This document shows, piece by piece, positions 16,332-24,831 of a DNA stretch of 64,000 nucleotides (position 1 is the first letter of the stretch; each line of letters starts with the position of its first letter). The DNA is from Oscillospiraceae bacterium. GTDB lineage: Bacteria > Bacillota > Clostridia > Oscillospirales > Oscillospiraceae. The translations under genes were made by a program, and so were the position numbers. The notes beneath the pieces were generated by a model. It was given only the letters and a program-made list of their open reading frames with translations. It ran no database searches and was not told where the DNA came from. Location of the stretch: assembly GCA_015068025.1 (NCBI GenBank), contig SVLH01000001.1, forward strand, positions 1 to 64,000. Reading direction: 5' to 3'.

Positions 16332-17359
16332 CATGCTTCTTCTGTGTACAGTTCGCCCTCGTTGGCTTCTTCGGCCACGGCTTCAGATTGGGGAAGCTCC
16401 GTGGGGAAGCGGACGGATAGAACAGCCTGTGGGAAATTGTAGGAAACGGCGGCGTGCCTCCCTTTTTTCTGTGCTTCGGCTTCCAGTGCGTGTACCAGTT
16501 CTGTCAGGATCTCCCGGGTCAGATAGCCGCTCCGCCAATGGAACACGAAGGGGAGGCCTTTTCGAATTGGCATCTGTGAGCGTTTGCAGACGTCTTCGAT
16601 CTTTGTAAAGGAGAGTTTGCTCTCCCTGTAATAAAAGCGGTCATTCTGCGTACAGGCGGGAACGGGATAGACCACGGGCTGATGGTCACGAAACAGCCGG
16701 TCGTCGCCCAGATTGAAGTAATCGTAGCGGATGGTATCGTCCTGCCCCAGAGAGTTATCAAAGGTGGCGTCCAGATGGAAATATTGCCCATCAAGTTTAA
16801 GGATGTTCCATGCGTGGCGGTACTTGATGCCCTGTGCGGGATTGGCTTCAGAAATGGCGATGATGCACCACAGTCCCAGCGCATCGCAGAGGATCTTCAC
16901 GCTTTTGGCGATGCCCTCACATACACCCACGCCTTGCCCCAGCGGACCGATGATCTCGTGAGAATAGGGCTTTTTCAGCTTGTCATACCGCACATTTTGG
17001 CATATAAAATCGTGGATGTACCGCTCTTTTTCCAACGGTGTCATGTTCTGCGCCGGTCGGGCAAGTTTGGCGATGCGGGCGGAGAGCGCCTTCTGGTGAT
17101 CTCTGATCTTGCTCTTTTCAAAGAGATACTCCGGGATCAGTTCCACATGGTCCGCACCGGGATAAAACCGATAGGAAAAGCCGGTGATATAGAAAATTTC
17201 CGGGCAGTCCAGCCGCAGTTTGAAAAAAATGTCGGAAAGCTGCCGGCCATCCAGCTTCGGCACAGGAAAGGAGGGGCTCAACGCTGTGAGCCCTGTTTTC
17301 ATGGCGTGATACGCGCTCTGCTGCGGCTTCGTCAGATGTTGAAAGTAATAGGTTTCCAT
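16331..17359 (-). CDS. Transglutaminase-like domain protein
   Basis: 342 residues. The cysteine-protease-like core shows the three catalytic positions: Cys in GVGVCEGIAKS, His in KYRHAWNIL and Asp in YFHLDATFD, in the usual spacing of bacterial transglutaminase-like proteins. No signal peptide or membrane helix is seen, so it is probably cytoplasmic. The N-terminal ~130 residues (QQSAYHAMKTGL, CPEIFYITGF) are shared by similar clostridial proteins of unknown role. It is the last gene of a three-gene minus-strand unit, 12 bases after the HAD gene. Whether it acts as protease, amidase or cross-linker is unknown. Confidence 0.8.
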   Translation of the reverse strand: METYYFQHLTKPQQSAYHAMKTGLTALSPSFPVPKLDGRQLSDIFFKLRLDCPEIFYITGFSYRFYPGADHVELIPEYLFEKSKIRDHQKALSARIAKLARPAQNMTPLEKERYIHDFICQNVRYDKLKKPYSHEIIGPLGQGVGVCEGIAKSVKILCDALGLWCIIAISEANPAQGIKYRHAWNILKLDGQYFHLDATFDNSLGQDDTIRYDYFNLGDDRLFRDHQPVVYPVPACTQNDRFYYRESKLSFTKIEDVCKRSQMPIRKGLPFVFHWRSGYLTREILTELVHALEAEAQKKGRHAAVSYNFPQAVLSVRFPTELPQSEAVAEEANEGELYTEEA

Positions 17360-17371
17360 TCCGTTTCTCCG

Positions 17372-18013
17372 TCAGCGCTGTGTTTGCGGATACAGAAGCT
17401 CCTCGAAGCTCTCGATGAACACATCGCAGAAAGCACGCATTTCCTTCGATTCTGCGTTGAAGTACTGGTCGTACACGCCCACCACCCGCATGCCGGCGGC
17501 TCTTGCGCCGCTGCAGGCGGCAAGGCTGTCATCAAATACGGTGCAATCCTGCGGGCGGACGCTGTTTTTCTCCGCGGCGGCCAGCCAGACATCGGGGTGC
17601 TTTTTGTGCATGCCGGCCTGCTGGGCGAAGGTGACGTTTTCAAAATACTTCTCCAGATCCAGCTTTTTCAGCGCAGTATAGCAGTGTTCCGGCACACTGG
17701 AGGTCACCACCGCCATCCGGCGGCCTTCCGCCTTGCACTGCTTCAAAAAGGAACGCACGCCGGGCTTGATGGGCACCCGGGCGTACATATCACGGGACAT
17801 CTCCATCCACTCGGCAATGATCTCCTCGCAGGATTCCTCCAGATGGCAGAACTCTTTTGTGAACTCTGCGGCCAGAGGCAGTGCAGTGTGGGCTACGCCT
17901 TCGAAATAGGCACGGGAGTAGGGGATGTTCCGCTTGGCCAGAAAATCGATATCCACTTGCTTCCAAACGCCGTTGGAGTCGATGAGGGTCCCGTCCAGAT
18001 CAAAAAAATACAT
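17372..18013 (-). CDS. HAD-superfamily phosphatase (beta-phosphoglucomutase-like)
   Basis: 213 residues from the ATG at 18013, which overlaps the stop of the glycosylase gene; the track's longer form runs back into that gene. Motif I FFDLDGTLIDSNG, motif II VVTSSVPEHCY and motif III/IV FDDSLAACSGARAAGM define a HAD hydrolase with a helical cap, near the phosphoglycolate phosphatase/beta-phosphoglucomutase group. The substrate cannot be told from sequence. It lies in one unit with a DNA glycosylase, which makes a small phosphoglycolate- or nucleotide-type housecleaning role possible but unproven. Confidence 0.83.
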   Translation of the reverse strand: MYFFDLDGTLIDSNGVWKQVDIDFLAKRNIPYSRAYFEGVAHTALPLAAEFTKEFCHLEESCEEIIAEWMEMSRDMYARVPIKPGVRSFLKQCKAEGRRMAVVTSSVPEHCYTALKKLDLEKYFENVTFAQQAGMHKKHPDVWLAAAEKNSVRPQDCTVFDDSLAACSGARAAGMRVVGVYDQYFNAESKEMRAFCDVFIESFEELLYPQTQR

Positions 18014-18636
18014 CAGTGTTCCGTCCTTTCCAGCCAGAAGCGCCAGGGGAAATCCTTTGCTTCCTCTGCATAATCCACGCCGATGCGTAAGCCGCTGCAA
18101 ATCTGTTCCGCAGGAATCTCCGGGCAGGGAAGCCCTACATCTTCAGGAGACTGGCAGACAAACAGCATATCCCCGGTGAGATCGGCGCCGTTCTGCGCCT
18201 TTGTCAGCTGCAAGCCCTGACACACCTTGCCCGGGCCATTCATGAAGTTCTTGCTTCGGTAAGGGGTCATGGGTCTGTCCCCAAAGCGGAGGCGGTGCAT
18301 GGTCTCCGCGCCGGCTACCGGTTCGATCGCCCGGATCAGTACCGCCGAGGGCTCGCCCTCCGGTTCGGTGACAAAATTCAGGCAATGGTACATGCCGTAA
18401 ATCAGATAGATGTAGGCGTGTCCCGGCGGGCCGAACATGGTGGAGGTGCGTTCCGTCCGGCGGTAGTTATAGGCGTGACAGGCTTTATCGCAGCGGCCTA
18501 TATAGGCTTCCGTTTCCGTGATGCGGCCCACTAGGATTTCACCGCTGTCCAGTCGGCGTACCAGATATTTTCCCAGCAGCAGCCGGGCGATCTCAACCGT
18601 ATCGCCGGAGTAAAAAGAACGGGAAAGTATTGCCAT
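18013..18636 (-). CDS. 3-methyladenine DNA glycosylase (AAG/Mpg family)
   Basis: 207 residues. It removes alkylated or deaminated purines from DNA, starting base excision repair. Family motifs are clear: TETEAYIGRCDKACHA (with the catalytic Glu), RTSTMFGPPGHAYIYLIYGMYHCLN and the C-terminal RIGVDYAEEAKDFPWRF. Length is normal for the family. RBS gaggtg precedes the start. It is first in a minus-strand unit and faces the EamA transporter gene divergently. Confidence 0.93.
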   Translation of the reverse strand: MAILSRSFYSGDTVEIARLLLGKYLVRRLDSGEILVGRITETEAYIGRCDKACHAYNYRRTERTSTMFGPPGHAYIYLIYGMYHCLNFVTEPEGEPSAVLIRAIEPVAGAETMHRLRFGDRPMTPYRSKNFMNGPGKVCQGLQLTKAQNGADLTGDMLFVCQSPEDVGLPCPEIPAEQICSGLRIGVDYAEEAKDFPWRFWLERTEH

Positions 18637-18725
18637 TTTGTCACCTCGGTGTTAAAATCCAATACGCTGCAAGGCTCTGCTTTGCAGTATATCATGGAAC
18701 AAAATTCGGAGCAAGAGGCATGGGG

Positions 18726-19610
18726 ATGAATCGAGTAAGACAAACTGTGCTGCCGATCCTGGCAGCTTTGATCTGGGGTACCGCCTTTGTGGCCCAAAGC
18801 GTCAGCGCGGACCATGTGGGTGCATTTACCTTCAATACCGCCCGCTCTGTTGTGGCATTTTTGTTTCTGCTGGTGCTGTGTCTGCTCCTGCGGGTCAGAG
18901 GCCGTACCGTTTCCAAAGAAGCCCCTGCCGGAAACCGGAAAGCGCTGCTTCTGGGCGGCTTTTGCTGCGGCGCTGCGCTGACGGTGGCCTCCTTTTTTCA
19001 GCAGAAGGGACTGGAAACCACAAACTCCGGAAAAGCGGGCTTCATTACGGCACTTTACATCGTCATTGTTCCTATTCTTGGCATTTTTCTGAAAAAAAAG
19101 GCACCGAAGATCATCTGGTTCTGTGTGCTGCTGGCCGTAGTCGGTCTCTATTGCCTGTGCATCAAAGATGGCTTCAAAGTGACCATAGGAGATTTCTATG
19201 TGCTGATCTGCGCGTTCTGCTTCTCCGGTCATATTCTGGTGATCGACCACTTTGGACAAAAGGTGAACGGTGTGGAGCTGTCCTGCGTGCAGTTTTTGGT
19301 GGTATCCGTCTTTTCGGGAGTGGGCATGCTGGTGTCCGAAACACCGTCCTGGGAGGCCCTGATGGCCTGCATCGGCCCGATCCTGTATGTGGGCATTTTT
19401 TCCAGCGGCGTTGCCTATACGCTGCAGATCTTGGCACAGAAGGACTCCAATCCCACGGTGGTATCCTTGCTGTTGAGTCTGGAATCAGTATTTGCTACGC
19501 TGGCAGGGGCGGCGATCCTGCATGAAAAAATGAGCGGCAGGGAGTATTTTGGCTGCGCGCTCATGCTGTCGGCTGTGATTCTGGCACAGCTTCCGACGAG
19601 AAAAAGATAA
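18726..19610 (+). CDS. DMT superfamily (EamA) transporter
   Basis: 294 residues from ATG 18726 (seven bases after agagg); ATG 18720 is an alternative and the track's upstream start lies before any RBS. Ten predicted membrane helices in two EamA repeats: the first starts LPILAALIWGTAFVAQ, the second ends with SLLLSLESVFATLAGAAILHEKM. Such permeases move small metabolites such as amino acids or nucleosides; the substrate is unknown. It is transcribed alone and is followed by a hairpin. Confidence 0.88.
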   Translation: MNRVRQTVLPILAALIWGTAFVAQSVSADHVGAFTFNTARSVVAFLFLLVLCLLLRVRGRTVSKEAPAGNRKALLLGGFCCGAALTVASFFQQKGLETTNSGKAGFITALYIVIVPILGIFLKKKAPKIIWFCVLLAVVGLYCLCIKDGFKVTIGDFYVLICAFCFSGHILVIDHFGQKVNGVELSCVQFLVVSVFSGVGMLVSETPSWEALMACIGPILYVGIFSSGVAYTLQILAQKDSNPTVVSLLLSLESVFATLAGAAILHEKMSGREYFGCALMLSAVILAQLPTRKR

Positions 19611-19638
19611 GCAAAGCGGGGAGTGTCCCCGCTTTGCT
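19610..19638 (+). terminator. Hairpin after EamA transporter
   Basis: agcaaagcgggga/ccccgctttgct is a long perfect stem with a four-base loop; the T-run after it is poor (gtcgtttg), so it may be a weak terminator or mRNA end stabiliser. Confidence 0.6.
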
Positions 19639-19687
19639 GTCGTTTGCATGTTATTTGTTTCCGCAGATGCCTGCGCGGCGTTTTCTG

Positions 19688-19717
19688 TTGGACAAAGACG
19701 GAAGATCATGGTATAAT
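19688..19717 (+). promoter_or_regulatory. SigA-type promoter of wecG-like gene and tmk
   Basis: TTGGAC (19688-19693), 18-base spacer, TATAAT (19712-19717). Confidence 0.78.
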
Positions 19718-19751
19718 ACTAAACTGTATTCGTATGTAGCGAGGTGGTATC

Positions 19752-20471
19752 GTGCGCATCGACATTTTAGGAGTCGGATTCGACAATGTAACCATGCAGG
19801 AAGCCATAGATCACGCGGTGGAGCTGCTGCAAGGAGAGGGAACCCATTATGTGGTGACCCCAAACCCGGAGATTGTAGAGGTCTGCCGCGAGGACGCGGA
19901 GGCCAAAGAGGCTGTCAACGGTGCTGCGTTGGTGCTGCCGGACGGCATCGGCGTGATCAAAGGTGCCGCCATGCTGGGCACTCCGCTGAAGGAGAGGACT
20001 CCGGGCGTTGAGTTTGGCGCGCATCTGGTTGAGAAGATGGCAGAGAAGGGTCTGTCCCTTTATCTTCTGGGCGCAAAGCCCGGCGTAGCAGAACTGGCAG
20101 CCAAAAACCTGGCAGAGAAAAATCCGGGGCTGAAAATCGCCGGCGCCCATGACGGCTACTTCAAAGAGGATGATGCTGTTGTAAGCGCTATTCGGGAAAG
20201 CGGCGCGGATTGTGTCTTCGTCTGCCTCGGCGCGCCGAAGCAGGAAAAATGGATGAAGAAAAACGGAGCCGCCACGGGCGCAAAGCTGCTGTGCGGACTG
20301 GGCGGAAGCATGGATGTTTTCGCCGGAACGGTGGAGCGTGCGCCGAAATTCTGGTGCGACCATAATCTGGAGTGGTTCTACCGCCTGTGCAAAGAGCCGC
20401 GCCGTATCGGGCGCATGATGAAGCTGCCGCTGTTTCTGGTACACGTAAGACAGGAGAAAAAACGGAAATGA
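19752..20471 (+). CDS. WecG/TagA/CpsF family glycosyltransferase
   Basis: 239 residues from GTG 19752, preceded by gaggtgg. Family motifs are THYVVTPNPEIVEVCR, LPDGIGVIKGAAMLG, RTPGVEFGAHL and FVCLGAPKQEKWM. Enzymes of this family transfer N-acetylmannosamine (or a related sugar) to lipid-linked GlcNAc at the membrane, in teichoic-acid linkage or capsule synthesis. The exact polymer is not indicated: no other wall-polymer gene is nearby. It overlaps tmk by four bases. Confidence 0.9.
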   Translation: MRIDILGVGFDNVTMQEAIDHAVELLQGEGTHYVVTPNPEIVEVCREDAEAKEAVNGAALVLPDGIGVIKGAAMLGTPLKERTPGVEFGAHLVEKMAEKGLSLYLLGAKPGVAELAAKNLAEKNPGLKIAGAHDGYFKEDDAVVSAIRESGADCVFVCLGAPKQEKWMKKNGAATGAKLLCGLGGSMDVFAGTVERAPKFWCDHNLEWFYRLCKEPRRIGRMMKLPLFLVHVRQEKKRK

Positions 20472-21133
20472 ACGGAAAACTGATCGTATTTGAAGGTACG
20501 GACGGCTCCGGAAAGGCCACACAGACAAAATTGCTCTGTCAGGCATTGGAGCGGATGGGTACGCCGTACCGGAAAATTGATTTTCCCAGATACGGAAAGC
20601 CCTCTGCCGCCATGGTGCAGGAATATTTGGACGGAAATCTGGGTAAAAAACCCGGTGATGTAAATGCCTACGCCGCATCCATGTTTTACGCCATGGACCG
20701 CTTTGCCTCCTACAAGCAGGATTGGGGCGCGTTTTATGAGCGGGGCGGATTGATCGTGGCAGACCGCTATACCACATCCAACGCGGTGCATCAGGCCTCC
20801 AAGCTGCCGGCAGGGGAGAGAGATGTCTATCTGGACTGGCTGTTTGACACGGAATACCGCCTGCTGGGGCTGCCCAAGCCGGATCTGGTGATCTATTTGG
20901 ACATGCCCACCGAGATCACAGAGAAGATGATGCGCCGCCGCGAAGCGGACACCGGCACCCATGCCGATATCCACGAGCAGGACGCGGACTATCTCAAACG
21001 CTGCCGCGAGGGTGCAAGAGAAGTGGTCAAGACCTGTGGCTGGACGGTGATCAACTGCGCTGACGGCGACGCCCCCCGCACACCGGAGGACATTCACGCC
21101 CAGGTGCTTGACATTGTAAAGGCGATCTTGTGA
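20468..21133 (+). CDS. tmk: Thymidylate kinase
   Basis: 221 residues from ATG 20468 (ATGA overlap with the previous stop). P-loop FEGTDGSGKATQTKLL at the N terminus, DRYTTSNAVHQ near residue 99, and an Arg-rich LID region (MMRRREADTGTHADIHEQD). It converts dTMP to dTDP. The P-loop has GSGKAT where GSGKST or GSGKTT is more common, but this is seen in some clostridial homologues by memory. The upstream ORF extension in the track is in the wrong place for translation. Confidence 0.92.
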   Translation: MNGKLIVFEGTDGSGKATQTKLLCQALERMGTPYRKIDFPRYGKPSAAMVQEYLDGNLGKKPGDVNAYAASMFYAMDRFASYKQDWGAFYERGGLIVADRYTTSNAVHQASKLPAGERDVYLDWLFDTEYRLLGLPKPDLVIYLDMPTEITEKMMRRREADTGTHADIHEQDADYLKRCREGAREVVKTCGWTVINCADGDAPRTPEDIHAQVLDIVKAIL

Positions 21134-21192
21134 GCCTGTCCCGGCGCGGCACGGCAAACCGGGACGCTTCCGCGTCCCGATCTGTTAAGTAT

Positions 21193-21348
21193 TCAGCAGC
21201 AGCTGCAGCCCTCGTTGCAGCCGCAGCCGCCGTGCCCATGGTGATGTTCCCCGCAGCTGTTTCCGCTGTTGCAGCAGCACAGAAGCAGGATCACAATGAT
21301 GATGAGCCACAGGCAGGAGCAATCGTTGTTGCCGTTGTTGAAGCACAT
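21193..21348 (-). CDS. Small Cys-rich protein (51 aa), below the ORF track cutoff
   Basis: Reading the minus strand from ATG at 21348, six bases after gaggtgat, gives 51 residues: a short polar N terminus (MCFNNGNNDCSC), one membrane segment (LWLIIIVILLL), a CCC cluster and a Gly/His/Cys tail (GEHHHGHGGCGC...GCSCC). Twelve of 51 residues are Cys. This resembles small high-cysteine proteins of Clostridia sometimes annotated 'chorion class high-cysteine protein', possibly sporulation or metal related. A CATAGACTA upstream resembles a SigK/SigE -10 element but no good -35 is seen. A GC-rich hairpin (gggacgc/gcgtccc, ~21162-21180) follows. The + strand Ala-rich ORF here is its shadow. Confidence 0.72.
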   Translation of the reverse strand: MCFNNGNNDCSCLWLIIIVILLLCCCNSGNSCGEHHHGHGGCGCNEGCSCC

Positions 21349-21476
21349 GAATATCACCTCGCTTTGTGATAGTCTATGCGCAGACGGCAGGCCGGGAGCC
21401 TGGCCACTTGAAAATTTACCGGAAAAAGGTTTTGGATTTCTGCCGTTTCGTTGGAAACGGAGATAGGGAGGATTTG

Positions 21477-22646
21477 ATGTCTGGATTCAAAAACGGTGAT
21501 ACCGGCGAGTGGAATGCGGAAAAGGTACGCCGGCAGGAGCAGCATTCCAACCAGAACAAAGGGAACGGCAGACAGCCGCAGCAGAGCGGAAGCCCGCTGC
21601 TGAATATGATCCTGTACGCAATGCTGGTGCTGCTGACCTCCGCGGTGCTGGCCAGCGTGGGATGGAAGCTGGCAAGCGACCTCTGCGCATTCAACAAAGG
21701 CACCAAAGAGGATACTGTTGTTGTGGAGGTTACAGAAACGGACACGGTCAGTACCGTGGCCGACAAGCTGGAAGAAGCCGGATTGATCGAATACAAATGG
21801 TTCTTCAAGCTGTTTGCAAAGTTCGCCAACGCCGATGAAAAGATCGGCATGGGCATCTATACCCTGAACAAGGAGATGGATTACCGCGCTCTGATCGTGG
21901 GAATGCGTCCCGGAAGCCCTGTTTCCGAAACGGTGGATGTCACCATTCCGGAGGGCTATACAGTGATGCAAACCATCAAATTGCTGGCCAAAAACGGAGT
22001 CAATACCGAGAAAAATCTGCTGGAAGCCGCCAAGACAGCACAGTTTGATTACGATTTTATCGATAATGACTCCAAGGATATTACCCGTCTGGAGGGCTAT
22101 CTGTTCCCGGACACCTACACGTTCTATGTGGGTCACAACCCCGAAGCTGCGTTGGGCAAGTTCCTGAAAAACTTCAAAAACAAGTACAACTCTCTAGATC
22201 CGGAGCTTCTGGCGCAGGCGGAGGCCAATGGTTACACAATGAAAGACATTGTGACGATCGCCTCTTTGATTGAAAAGGAGACGGACGGCAGCGACCGGAA
22301 GAAGATCGCCTCCGTCATCTATAACCGGCTCAACGATACCGACGGCAGACACGGCACGCTGGCCATGCTGAACATCGACGCATCGCTGCTGTATGTGCTT
22401 CCCGAGGGAACGACCCAGATCACAGCGGCGGACAAAGAGCTGGATTCCCCCTACAACCTCTACAAGTATGCGGCACTGCCGCCCAGCGCTATTGCAAATC
22501 CTGGTCTTGCATCTCTGGAAGCCGCGCTTGAGCCGGAGAACACAAGATATTATTACTATGCGCTGGGGAAGGACGGAAAGCATCATTTCTCCAGAACCCT
22601 GCAAGAACACAACAACTTCCTGAACAGTGGTAATTATGCTGGATAA
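21477..22646 (+). CDS. mltG: Endolytic murein transglycosylase MltG (YceG-like)
   Basis: 389 residues from ATG 21477, five bases after agggagg; the track start at 21366 is upstream of any RBS. A charged Gln/Asn-rich N terminus (about 45 residues) is cytoplasmic, then one membrane helix (LLNMILYAMLVLLTSAVLAS), a LysM-like part and the catalytic YceG domain with IASLIEKET (catalytic Glu) and NIDASLLYVLPEG, ending in PPSAIANPGLASLEAAL. It cuts nascent peptidoglycan glycan strands to end their elongation. Its stop overlaps the next gene. Confidence 0.93.
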   Translation: MSGFKNGDTGEWNAEKVRRQEQHSNQNKGNGRQPQQSGSPLLNMILYAMLVLLTSAVLASVGWKLASDLCAFNKGTKEDTVVVEVTETDTVSTVADKLEEAGLIEYKWFFKLFAKFANADEKIGMGIYTLNKEMDYRALIVGMRPGSPVSETVDVTIPEGYTVMQTIKLLAKNGVNTEKNLLEAAKTAQFDYDFIDNDSKDITRLEGYLFPDTYTFYVGHNPEAALGKFLKNFKNKYNSLDPELLAQAEANGYTMKDIVTIASLIEKETDGSDRKKIASVIYNRLNDTDGRHGTLAMLNIDASLLYVLPEGTTQITAADKELDSPYNLYKYAALPPSAIANPGLASLEAALEPENTRYYYYALGKDGKHHFSRTLQEHNNFLNSGNYAG

Positions 22647-23871
22647 GAAACAAATTCCCGAACTGCTGGCACCTGCCGGTGATATGGAGCGGCTGAAAAT
22701 GGCCGTTCTGTACGGCGCGGACGCCGTATATCTGGCCGGCACGGATTTTGGCATGCGTGCCTTTGCCGGCAATTTTACGCCCGATGAGCTGCGTCAGGCG
22801 GTGGACTATGCCCACCGCCATGACGTTCGGGTACACTGCACCATCAACACCATGCCCCGCAACGACGAGATCGTCCGCCTGCCGGAGCATCTGGAGGTAC
22901 TGAACGAGGCGGGGGTGGATGCCCTGATCGTAGCTGATCTTGGCGCATTCCGCATGGCAGAGAAGTATGCGCCCCGCTGTCAGCGCCACATTTCCACACA
23001 GGCCAGTATCTGCAACTATGAAACGGCGCGGGCCTGGCACGATCTCGGTGCTTCCCGTGTGATCCTTGCCAGAGAAGTGGGACTGGAGGAGATCCGCCTC
23101 ATTCGTGAAAAGACACCGAAAGAGCTGGAAATTGAGGCCTTTGTCCACGGCGCCATGTGCGTGAGTTACTCCGGCCGGTGCCTGTTGAGCAATTACATGA
23201 CCGGACGGGATTCCAGCCGCGGCGCCTGCGCACAGCCCTGCCGCTATCAATACGCCTTGATGGAGGAGAAGCGCCCCGGCGAATATTTCCCCATCGAGGA
23301 GGACGAAAAGGGCACGTACATCCTTAACTCCAGAGATATGTGTATGATCGACCATCTGGACGACCTGATCGATGCCGGACTGAACAGTTTGAAGATCGAA
23401 GGGCGTGCAAAATCCGCCTATTATGCGGCCATTGTCACCGGCGCCTATCGCCATTGTCTGGATGCCGCTGCCGCCGGACTGCAGGCAGACCCCGTTTGGC
23501 GCGACGAAGTGGACCATGTGAGCCATCGTCCCTATTCCACCGGGTTCTACTACGGATATCCCGGACAGTTTTACGAAAACTCCCGCTATATCAGGGAGTG
23601 GCAAGTGGTTGCCCTTGTCACGGAGTGTGACGAGGAGGGCAACGCAGTTCTCTCTCTGCGCAACAAATTCCGTACCGGCGATGAGGTGGAACTGGTCGGT
23701 CCGAACCTGCGTCCCTTCTCCATAACTGCACCTGCCATGCAGGACGAGGATGGAAATGTGCTGGACGAGCCCCGGACGCCCCAGATGGTGTTCCGCATGA
23801 AGCTGCCTCGTTCCGTACCCCCCATGACACTGGTGCGCCGTGCCGTGGAGCTGTCTGCGAAGGATGTATAA
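22636..23871 (+). CDS. U32 family peptidase
   Basis: 411 residues from ATG 22636, overlapping the end of mltG; GTG 22627 is an alternative. Motifs of the U32 family are LLAPAGDMERLKMAVLYGADAVY near the N terminus and the Cys-bearing signature EAFVHGAMCVSYSGRCLLSN with GACAQPCRYQY. U32 proteins include collagenase-like proteins and RlhA/TrhP-type RNA hydroxylation factors; in Clostridia this single-domain type next to mltG most likely acts in tRNA or rRNA hydroxylation or is uncharacterised. Cytoplasmic, no signal peptide. A strong terminator follows. Confidence 0.88.
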   Translation: MLDKKQIPELLAPAGDMERLKMAVLYGADAVYLAGTDFGMRAFAGNFTPDELRQAVDYAHRHDVRVHCTINTMPRNDEIVRLPEHLEVLNEAGVDALIVADLGAFRMAEKYAPRCQRHISTQASICNYETARAWHDLGASRVILAREVGLEEIRLIREKTPKELEIEAFVHGAMCVSYSGRCLLSNYMTGRDSSRGACAQPCRYQYALMEEKRPGEYFPIEEDEKGTYILNSRDMCMIDHLDDLIDAGLNSLKIEGRAKSAYYAAIVTGAYRHCLDAAAAGLQADPVWRDEVDHVSHRPYSTGFYYGYPGQFYENSRYIREWQVVALVTECDEEGNAVLSLRNKFRTGDEVELVGPNLRPFSITAPAMQDEDGNVLDEPRTPQMVFRMKLPRSVPPMTLVRRAVELSAKDV

Positions 23872-23877
23872 CAGCAT

Positions 23878-23914
23878 AAAAAGACCGCCGGAGATTTTCT
23901 GGCGGTCTTTTTCC
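23878..23914. terminator. Bidirectional terminator between U32 gene and DUF5662 gene
   Basis: aaaaagaccgcc...ggcggtcttttt hairpin with A- and T-runs, placed between converging genes. Confidence 0.9.
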
Positions 23915-24445
23915 TTATTTTCCAAGAACTTCGTGACGGACAAAATCAAAGGCGGCGTCCTCACCCTCGTCCCGCAGAACAATCAGCATCCGCTCCAGCA
24001 GTTCTGCTGTGGCAGGGTGGAGCAGCAAGCGGCGGTCTTTGCCTCGCAGGAAGAAGCTGTAAGGATCACCCGGCTGAAAGTCCGCGCCCCGATAGACCTT
24101 GCTGGCGGCAAGACGGTCGCAAAACATTTCCGCCACGTATTTTTTTGGCATCTCCACCCCATCGATGCCGATGCCGCTGGGGCTGTAATCCGTCCAGTAC
24201 TCGAAGTGGTGGCGGTTGCGCCCCTTGTGGTGGATCCAGGCTTCGCTGTATCCGAACAGCCTGCGCTGCTGGTCGTTGGGGCTGCGGTCGCCCTGAAAGT
24301 ATTTCACGCCCGCCAAAAACTCAACAGGGGAGTATTTGGACAGATCGTGGGTTAAACCTTGCCAATACAGCCCCAGCCGGAAGCAATACTTCCGCACCAG
24401 CGCCCTGTGGCGATTCACCGTCTTCAAATGTGCAAAAAAACGCAC
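23915..24445 (-). CDS. DUF5662 family protein
   Basis: 176 residues from GTG 24445, eight bases after gaggtg; the track's ATG at 24598 would add 51 residues without an RBS. The conserved core is HRALVRKYCFRLGLYWQGLTHDLSKYSPVEFL plus EAWIHHKGRNRHHFEYWTD, matching the small catalogued family DUF5662, which has conserved His/Asp positions suggestive of an HD-type metal site. The function is unknown. It is monocistronic and converges on the U32 peptidase gene. Confidence 0.85.
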   Translation of the reverse strand: MRFFAHLKTVNRHRALVRKYCFRLGLYWQGLTHDLSKYSPVEFLAGVKYFQGDRSPNDQQRRLFGYSEAWIHHKGRNRHHFEYWTDYSPSGIGIDGVEMPKKYVAEMFCDRLAASKVYRGADFQPGDPYSFFLRGKDRRLLLHPATAELLERMLIVLRDEGEDAAFDFVRHEVLGK

Positions 24446-24597
24446 AGTGCTCACCTCGTGTCCCGAATTAAAAGCAGTATACCATATCCCGCAGGAAAAT
24501 ACGAGGTATTTTTGATCGACTTCATATCTGTTGCGGATGCAACTGACGTCGACCGGTTTTCTTTGTAAAATATGGAAAAACATAAGGAGGGATCCCA

Positions 24598-24801
24598 ATG
24601 CAGTGGTTCTTTTTGATCGGAGTCGGCGTGATTCTCGTTGTCGGCGCGTGGTTCTGGGGCAATGCCAGCGATCCGAAAAAAGGCGGTGCTATGGGCTGCT
24701 GCCATTGCGGACAGTGCATTGCCTCCGGCGAGTGCGTGATGCGCAGAAATCTGCAGAAGAAACTGCAGGAAAAGCAGGTGAAAGAGACGGCTTCTTCTTG
24801 A
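24598..24801 (+). CDS. Small membrane-anchored Cys-motif protein
   Basis: 67 residues with a strong aaggaggg RBS. One N-terminal membrane helix (FFLIGVGVILVVGAWFW), then a short tail with GCCHCGQCIASGECVM, a five-Cys cluster that could bind metal or iron-sulfur or form disulfides, then a basic helical C terminus (RRNLQKKLQEKQ). I do not recognise a named family. Its stop codon overlaps the -35 of the alaS leader promoter. Coding potential is supported by the RBS, the clean hydrophobic segment and good codon use. Confidence 0.72.
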   Translation: MQWFFLIGVGVILVVGAWFWGNASDPKKGGAMGCCHCGQCIASGECVMRRNLQKKLQEKQVKETASS

Positions 24802-24825
24802 CAAACGGGTCAAAACCGATATAAT
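24798..24825 (+). promoter_or_regulatory. SigA-type promoter of the alaS T-box leader
   Basis: TTGACA (24798-24803), 16-base spacer, TATAAT (24820-24825). The -35 overlaps the stop codon of the preceding small gene. Confidence 0.88.
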
Positions 24826-24831
24826 AATGAC

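Noticed and set aside
16682-18073. 463-codon plus-strand ORF across the minus-strand transglutaminase and HAD genes
   Set aside because: Both minus-strand genes carry complete catalytic motifs; the plus ORF spans their boundary and has none.
18661-18690. Inverted repeat ctgcaa...ttgcag between the glycosylase and EamA genes as an operator
   Set aside because: Only six bases per arm with a 9-base gap and no regulator nearby; could be chance.
21130-21369. 79-codon Ala-rich plus-strand ORF
   Set aside because: It is the complement of the 51-residue Cys-rich gene (Gly/Cys codons read as Ala) and starts inside tmk.
22489-23982. 497-codon minus-strand ORF opposite the U32 peptidase
   Set aside because: Antisense shadow; the plus-strand gene has the U32 signature and RNA-end signals.
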